Shown: piece after piece, positions 60,571-64,000 of the stretch
Layout: each line of letters begins with the position of its first letter
Numbering within the stretch: position 1 is the stretch's first letter
NCBI GenBank assembly: GCA_016860845.1
Contig: BOKF01000013.1
Span: 131,536-195,535, forward strand
Reading direction: 5' to 3'
DNA: 64,000 nucleotides
Source: Chloroflexota bacterium
GTDB taxonomy: Bacteria > Chloroflexota > Anaerolineae > 4572-78 > J111
Position numbers and translations under genes: made by a program
Notes under the pieces: model-generated
The model's database searches: none
Told to the model about the DNA's origin: nothing
Seen by the model: only the letters and a program-made list of their open reading frames with translations

Positions 60571-61098
60571 TTACGCCATCCCCGTCAGCACGTCCCGCCG
60601 TTGGTCAAATTGAGCCGAGGCGTCTGTAACCGCTTTGACATAGCCGCGTACTGCCGGGGCAACGGCGCTGGCGTCGCCGCCATCCAGGGCTGTTTGGAGG
60701 GCATCAATCGCCGCAGCAACGCTGTCGGCCTGGAGCAGCATCTGGTTATCAAATTCATACAGTCTGTCCAGTTCGTCTTCTTTAACCTTGATGGCATCAA
60801 ACAAGCCCGCGTAACCCTGGCCGGCCGTCTTTATTTTGTCAACAAAGGTTTGCAGCCGGGTATTGCCCTTATCCAGTTCCGCCAATTGGCTCATCCCGGG
60901 GCCGGTCAGCATTTGGGAGGCGACATCGGTGGCGCGGCGCAGTTGGGCCTCATATTGAGCGGCCAGGTGCTGCCGCAGCAGGGCATCGGCCTCACGGCGC
61001 ATTTCCTTTTCCTTGTACCCCTTGTAACCAGGAATTTTATGCATTAAGGCCTCAAACCCGCTGAGATTATCAAAAATAGTATTCCTTAAGTCTGTCAT
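60571..61098 (-). CDS. coiled-coil protein partnered with the SPFH gene
   Basis: A 175-residue, soluble, all-helical protein with AAGGAG before the ATG. Its N-terminus (DNLSGFEALMHKIPGYKGYK, then EKEMRREADALLRQHLAAQY) is a conserved pattern in a small family often found beside SPFH/YdjI-type genes. The rest is heptad-rich (LFDAIKVKEDELDRLYEFDN) ending in Ala/Asp-rich helices. It may be a membrane-remodelling or shell partner of the SPFH protein. The function is not known. Confidence 0.7.
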   Translation of the reverse strand: MTDLRNTIFDNLSGFEALMHKIPGYKGYKEKEMRREADALLRQHLAAQYEAQLRRATDVASQMLTGPGMSQLAELDKGNTRLQTFVDKIKTAGQGYAGLFDAIKVKEDELDRLYEFDNQMLLQADSVAAAIDALQTALDGGDASAVAPAVRGYVKAVTDASAQFDQRRDVLTGMA

Positions 61099-61523
61099 CT
61101 AAAATTCTCCTTTATTTGCTAAAGTAAAACGACTGCCGCCAAAGCGTCACTTGAACTTCTTCATTTGTGTTCTATCCCCTCCATTATAATTCGCTTTGAG
61201 GGAAAAGCGAAAATAGTTGAGCGACTTCGGGATATCGAAGCAGAAAAGGCAGATGTTAAGAGGAGGCGGGGGAAAGGGGGGGGTTGATGAAGGAGAGGGG
61301 GTCAAATATAGCCGGATAAAACGAAGCAAAAGAAGTTGCAGGCGGGGTTGGCCGCCCTGGATGGGCGTCAGGGCTGCGGTCAGGCCAACTCGGTCCCGAT
61401 CCAAGCCCGATGGTGGGGCAAAAAGTGGCTCAAAGTTGGAGCGGCAGACAGGGGCGGAGGCACCGGGCGAGCAGAGAGACCAGCGGAGGCGTACCATCGG
61501 GATGAAGTTAGCCCCGGCGTGGC

Positions 61524-63218
61524 TCAGGGGGTGAGCGCGGCCAGGGAGGCTTCGCGGACGAGGCGAGCCAGGGTGGTCAAATTGTTCCAGACATCGGCCA
61601 GGAAGAGGGTGGCTTTACCCCTGGGGGTACCAAAGACGGACAGGCGTTTGAGGTTCCAACGTTCCATGGTCGAATTACGACCTTCGACGGCATTGCGGGC
61701 GCGGTGATAGAGTTGTTTCCAGGTAGGGCTGCCGACGGGCAGATCGCGGGTGAGGCGAATGGAGCCATCGGCGAAGCGTTGGCCGACATTGATGACTTGG
61801 CCGTGGGAATGGGTGTCAGCCTGGAAGGGACATTCGGGGGGCGGGTAGATGGCCGTATCGAGGCGGACCAGGGGTTCGGCCCCATGCAAGCAGGCTTGTT
61901 GACAGCACCACTTGTGGCGCTGGCGACTGGGGTCAAAACCGTTGGCGGTGAAGGCATAGCCGAAGGGGCACAGGGGCCGGCCGCGGTCGTCGTAGCCGCG
62001 CAGAAGCCAGTTGGTTTTGTCGGCATCGGTGGCGTGCTGGCGTAAGTCGATGACCCGTTTGGCCCCCAACTGATAGACGGTGGACAGGATCAGGTCGAAA
62101 CCAAAACCGGCATCACCGGCGACGGTGTCGAGGTGTAGGTCGGGATAGAAGGGGGCCAGTTGGAGCAACAAGGCGGCCACGGGGATTTCTTCGCGCTCGT
62201 TGGCTGGGCGGAAGTCATCCAATAGGATCAGGCTGAAGCGACGGCGGGGTTCAGCCAGTTGGAGGGGCAGGCTGCGATAGCCGTAATGGGCTTCACCACG
62301 GGATGGGTGAGTGGCATCGGGGCTCTGGTTGGGATTGTCGGGGCGCTGGTTGGAGCCACTGTAGTAAACGAAGCGGGCGTCTGGCTCCCGGGCGGGGGCA
62401 AAGCGACAGCTTTGTTGGCACGCGGTCGTGTCACAGGCACAGCCGCGTTTCTCTTTAGCCTGAGCCGGACAGGACCTGAGGTTATCCGGGTCGGTGGGTT
62501 GATAACAACTGGCCTGCACCGAGCTACAGCGCAGCCGAGACGCCGCATCGTGGAGCATGCCATCGGGGCAGACCAGGGCTTGGAGCCAGGTTCCCGGCGA
62601 GAGCAAGTCGGCGGCGCGGATTAAGGCCACCGATTGGGCAATCAGGTGGTTGAGCTGCTGGACCGCCACCTCCACCGGCTCCTGGTCGGGCAGAAGTAAG
62701 GTCACGGTCTGCCCGTCCAGGTCAGAGTGGTAGCCCAGGGTGGTCAAGAAATAGCGCAAGCCGCCCTCGGTGGGCCAGTGACCGCGGGTAAAGCCAAACC
62801 GGCGGGCATAGTCGGCATTGCGGGCGTAATGCAATTCTTGCAGGGTCTGGCTGCGGCTCCAACCATTGATCGTTTGCCAGCCGAGCAGTAGAAACAGGGA
62901 GACCGGATCAAAAGGAACCTGCCCGCGGGCCGAACTCCAACCTAACCGCTGGGCCAGCACCGGGCGCAGCCCCTCAAAATTGACCAGTCGCAACAGCAGG
63001 TCAAAGTCAGATAACTCGTCCCAACAGGTCAGTTCAGACAGCTCGTCCCCACTGGGTGGGACGTAATGGGAGCGGTAACGCCGTTTCGGGCAAGCCGGCG
63101 TCTCCGGGGGCGTGGGCCAGGGCAACGGCAACCGCGCTTGTAAGCCGGTGACGGAACAAGCTCGGACGAAGGCCTCCTCCTGGGCCCGTGTTTGGGGCGG
63201 CTTGAGCTTAGCGACCAT
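61524..63218 (-). CDS. IS1182-like DDE transposase
   Basis: A 564-residue transposase. ATG 63218 is preferred as start: GGAGG lies 5 nt upstream and it overlaps the sigma gene's end by 11 nt; the frame is open to 63272. The N-terminal part (FDPVSLFLLLGWQTINGWSR) is the helical DNA-binding region. A Cys-rich central segment (CACDTTACQQSCRF, GYRSLP context; about 14 Cys overall) resembles the metal-binding insert of IS1182 proteins. The catalytic DDE-type residues are suggested in VAGDAGFGFDLIL and RNAVEGRNSTMERWNL. Its co-transcription and overlap with a sigma-like gene are unusual for an insertion sequence. Confidence 0.8.
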   Translation of the reverse strand: MVAKLKPPQTRAQEEAFVRACSVTGLQARLPLPWPTPPETPACPKRRYRSHYVPPSGDELSELTCWDELSDFDLLLRLVNFEGLRPVLAQRLGWSSARGQVPFDPVSLFLLLGWQTINGWSRSQTLQELHYARNADYARRFGFTRGHWPTEGGLRYFLTTLGYHSDLDGQTVTLLLPDQEPVEVAVQQLNHLIAQSVALIRAADLLSPGTWLQALVCPDGMLHDAASRLRCSSVQASCYQPTDPDNLRSCPAQAKEKRGCACDTTACQQSCRFAPAREPDARFVYYSGSNQRPDNPNQSPDATHPSRGEAHYGYRSLPLQLAEPRRRFSLILLDDFRPANEREEIPVAALLLQLAPFYPDLHLDTVAGDAGFGFDLILSTVYQLGAKRVIDLRQHATDADKTNWLLRGYDDRGRPLCPFGYAFTANGFDPSRQRHKWCCQQACLHGAEPLVRLDTAIYPPPECPFQADTHSHGQVINVGQRFADGSIRLTRDLPVGSPTWKQLYHRARNAVEGRNSTMERWNLKRLSVFGTPRGKATLFLADVWNNLTTLARLVREASLAALTP

Positions 63219-63888
63219 AGCGCCTCCGCCGGAACTGTCGCCAAGCCTGGGTTTGCTGGTCGGCCCACTCATAATCGCTGACCTGCTGCCGTCCCAACAA
63301 ACTGCGCAGACAGGCCGAGTGACCCGGCTGGCGCAGCCAGATCAGGGCTTCCTGGCGCAGTTGGCTCACCCGTTCCGTACTGACCCCCAGGCTGGCCCCA
63401 ATTTGTCTTAACCAGGCCGGGGGTGTCTCATTCAGCCCATAATAGGCGGTAATCACCTGGCCCAACTTCTCCGGCAAGCGGGCCACCAGGTCATACAGGG
63501 CTTGCTTAACCGCCTCGGTCTCATACATCACCGCCGGGTCGATCACCGCCCTGGCCTCACCCAATGGTAGCCCTCCACCTGGCTGGAGTTCCGCTTCCCG
63601 GATCACTCGCCAGATGGCTCGGCTAATACTGGGCCAGGCATAGGTCGAAAAGGCCAGCCCTCGTTCCGGCTGATAGCCCAGGATCGCTCGCCACAAGCCA
63701 ATCCGCCCGGCTTGGACCCGCTCTTCAAAGGATACTTGGCCCGGCCAGTGGCGGCGGACGTTGGCATGCACCAGCCGCTCATGCTGGGCCATTAACCGGT
63801 TTAAGCTGGCCCGACACCCCTGTTGGGCTGGGCGGAATAAGTGGGCCTCCTCAACTCGGCCCTGCGCTATTCGATTGTTCGTACACAT
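63208..63888 (-). CDS. RNA polymerase sigma-70-family protein linked to transposase
   Basis: A 226-residue sigma-like protein. Region 2 is recognisable as SLNRLMAQHERLVHANVRRH and EERVQAGRIGLWRAILGYQP, then LAFSTYAWPSISRAIWRVIR, including the conserved FSTYAWPSIxRAI of region 2.3-2.4. Region 4 is weaker: LPEKLGQVITAYYGLNE, then QIGASLGVSTERVSQLRQEA forms the HTH. Region 3 is short. Both region 2 and 4 are present, so this may be a working, group-3-like sigma factor. Its end overlaps the transposase start by 11 nt, so translation is coupled. AGGAGG lies 6 nt before the ATG, within the loop of a hairpin. Confidence 0.82.
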   Translation of the reverse strand: MCTNNRIAQGRVEEAHLFRPAQQGCRASLNRLMAQHERLVHANVRRHWPGQVSFEERVQAGRIGLWRAILGYQPERGLAFSTYAWPSISRAIWRVIREAELQPGGGLPLGEARAVIDPAVMYETEAVKQALYDLVARLPEKLGQVITAYYGLNETPPAWLRQIGASLGVSTERVSQLRQEALIWLRQPGHSACLRSLLGRQQVSDYEWADQQTQAWRQFRRRRYGR

Positions 63889-63890
63889 AA

Positions 63891-63917
63891 GGCACCTCCT
63901 GTACTGAGATGCCTTAT
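63891..63917 (-). promoter_or_regulatory. hairpin holding the ribosome binding site of the sigma-like gene
   Basis: On the minus strand AAGGCA and TGCCTT pair and enclose a 15-nt loop that contains AGGAGG, the ribosome binding site of the sigma gene. The right arm ends at the start codon. Such a leader could control initiation, but pairing of six bases is modest. Confidence 0.4.
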
Positions 63918-64000
63918 TATTGGAGCTCTGCCCTATTTATGTAAAACTATCTGAACCAATTTGGGGTTGATTTTATCCGTTTCTTTTGCTTCGAATCACC

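Larger units (their letters stand above)
61322..63993 (-). mobile_element. candidate sigma-factor-carrying IS1182-like element
   Basis: Two overlapping minus-strand genes, a sigma-70-like protein and a transposase, are bracketed by a perfect 13-bp inverted repeat: CGAAGCAAAAGAA at 61322-61334 and TTCTTTTGCTTCG at 63981-63993. A second inverted pair, CGGATAAAA at 61313-61321 and TTTTATCCG at 63971-63979, flanks the left copy outside and the right copy inside. No target duplication is visible, because the right flank ends 7 nt later at the window edge. The element boundaries are therefore tentative. The 61099-61523 stretch left of the transposase holds only the left end and no gene I can support. 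Confidence 0.5.

Noticed and set aside
61147..61497. 116-codon minus-strand frame left of the transposase
   Set aside because: Low-complexity Pro/Leu composition, no ribosome site, and it crosses the candidate element end.

Overview
The window looks like a chromosomal segment from a member of the Chloroflexota, most likely an Anaerolineae-type bacterium. The evidence is indirect: high-GC coding sequence, many secreted proteins with long Thr-Pro linkers between a lipobox or membrane anchor and a beta domain, GAF/7TM sensor kinases, an SPFH-HTH protein, and many intergenic hairpin repeats of several families. No rRNA, tRNA or CRISPR array was seen.

Layout. (1) 1-5.9 kb is an accessory-looking region. 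It holds a large SNF2/DrmD-type helicase cut by the left edge, a sigma factor lacking its N-terminal half, a DUF4177-like protein, and a response-regulator remnant, with many palindromes between them. (2) 5.9-10.2 kb has an orphan TakP-like TRAP binding protein divergent from a D-cysteine desulfhydrase-like PLP enzyme, a small 4-TM protein, a CDF metal transporter and a rhodanese lipoprotein. (3) 10.4-15 kb has an AhpD-like protein, then a histidine kinase followed by a receiver/thioredoxin-reductase-like fusion that has lost its redox cysteines, then a DUF2585 membrane protein. (4) 15-23.3 kb is dominated by secreted proteins: one SH3b protein and a four-gene lipoprotein/metallopeptidase run, with an aminotransferase and an AEC carrier between them. 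(5) 23.4-30.9 kb has a degenerate RecA-like protein, arginase overlapping in context with a GAF-PP2C phosphatase, an MFS transporter and a Rieske-helical protein.

(6) 31.2-37.5 kb encodes a 1000-residue acidic protein built from about 15 copies of an E-D-L-P-D-W-L-R-E motif ending in a TPR region, then ndk, a beta-solenoid membrane protein, a small membrane protein and the bifunctional NAD(P)HX repair enzyme. (7) 37.6-49.6 kb is largely housekeeping on the minus strand: YtxH and membrane proteins, cysteine desulfurase plus MnmA (tRNA thiolation), a K+ channel, DUF4160/DUF2442 and HEPN/MNT pairs, pyrimidine phosphorylase, SppA, then an ABC1 kinase (plus strand) and a nucleotide cyclase. (8) 49.8-61.1 kb has a B12/radical SAM protein, a 7TM-PAS histidine kinase, an SDR enzyme, hpt, a CBS hemolysin-family protein, a metallopeptidase, RNase PH, a STAS protein and the SPFH-HTH/coiled-coil pair.

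(9) 61.3-64 kb appears to be a mobile element: an IS1182-like transposase translationally overlapped by a sigma-70-family gene, bracketed by a 13-bp inverted repeat.

The best candidates for something undescribed are the DWL-repeat scaffold-like protein (31.2-34.2 kb) and the sigma-factor/transposase unit (61.3-64 kb). After them come the cysteine-less receiver/glutaredoxin-like/thioredoxin-reductase fusion and the paralogous secreted domain shared by the Thr-Pro-linker proteins.
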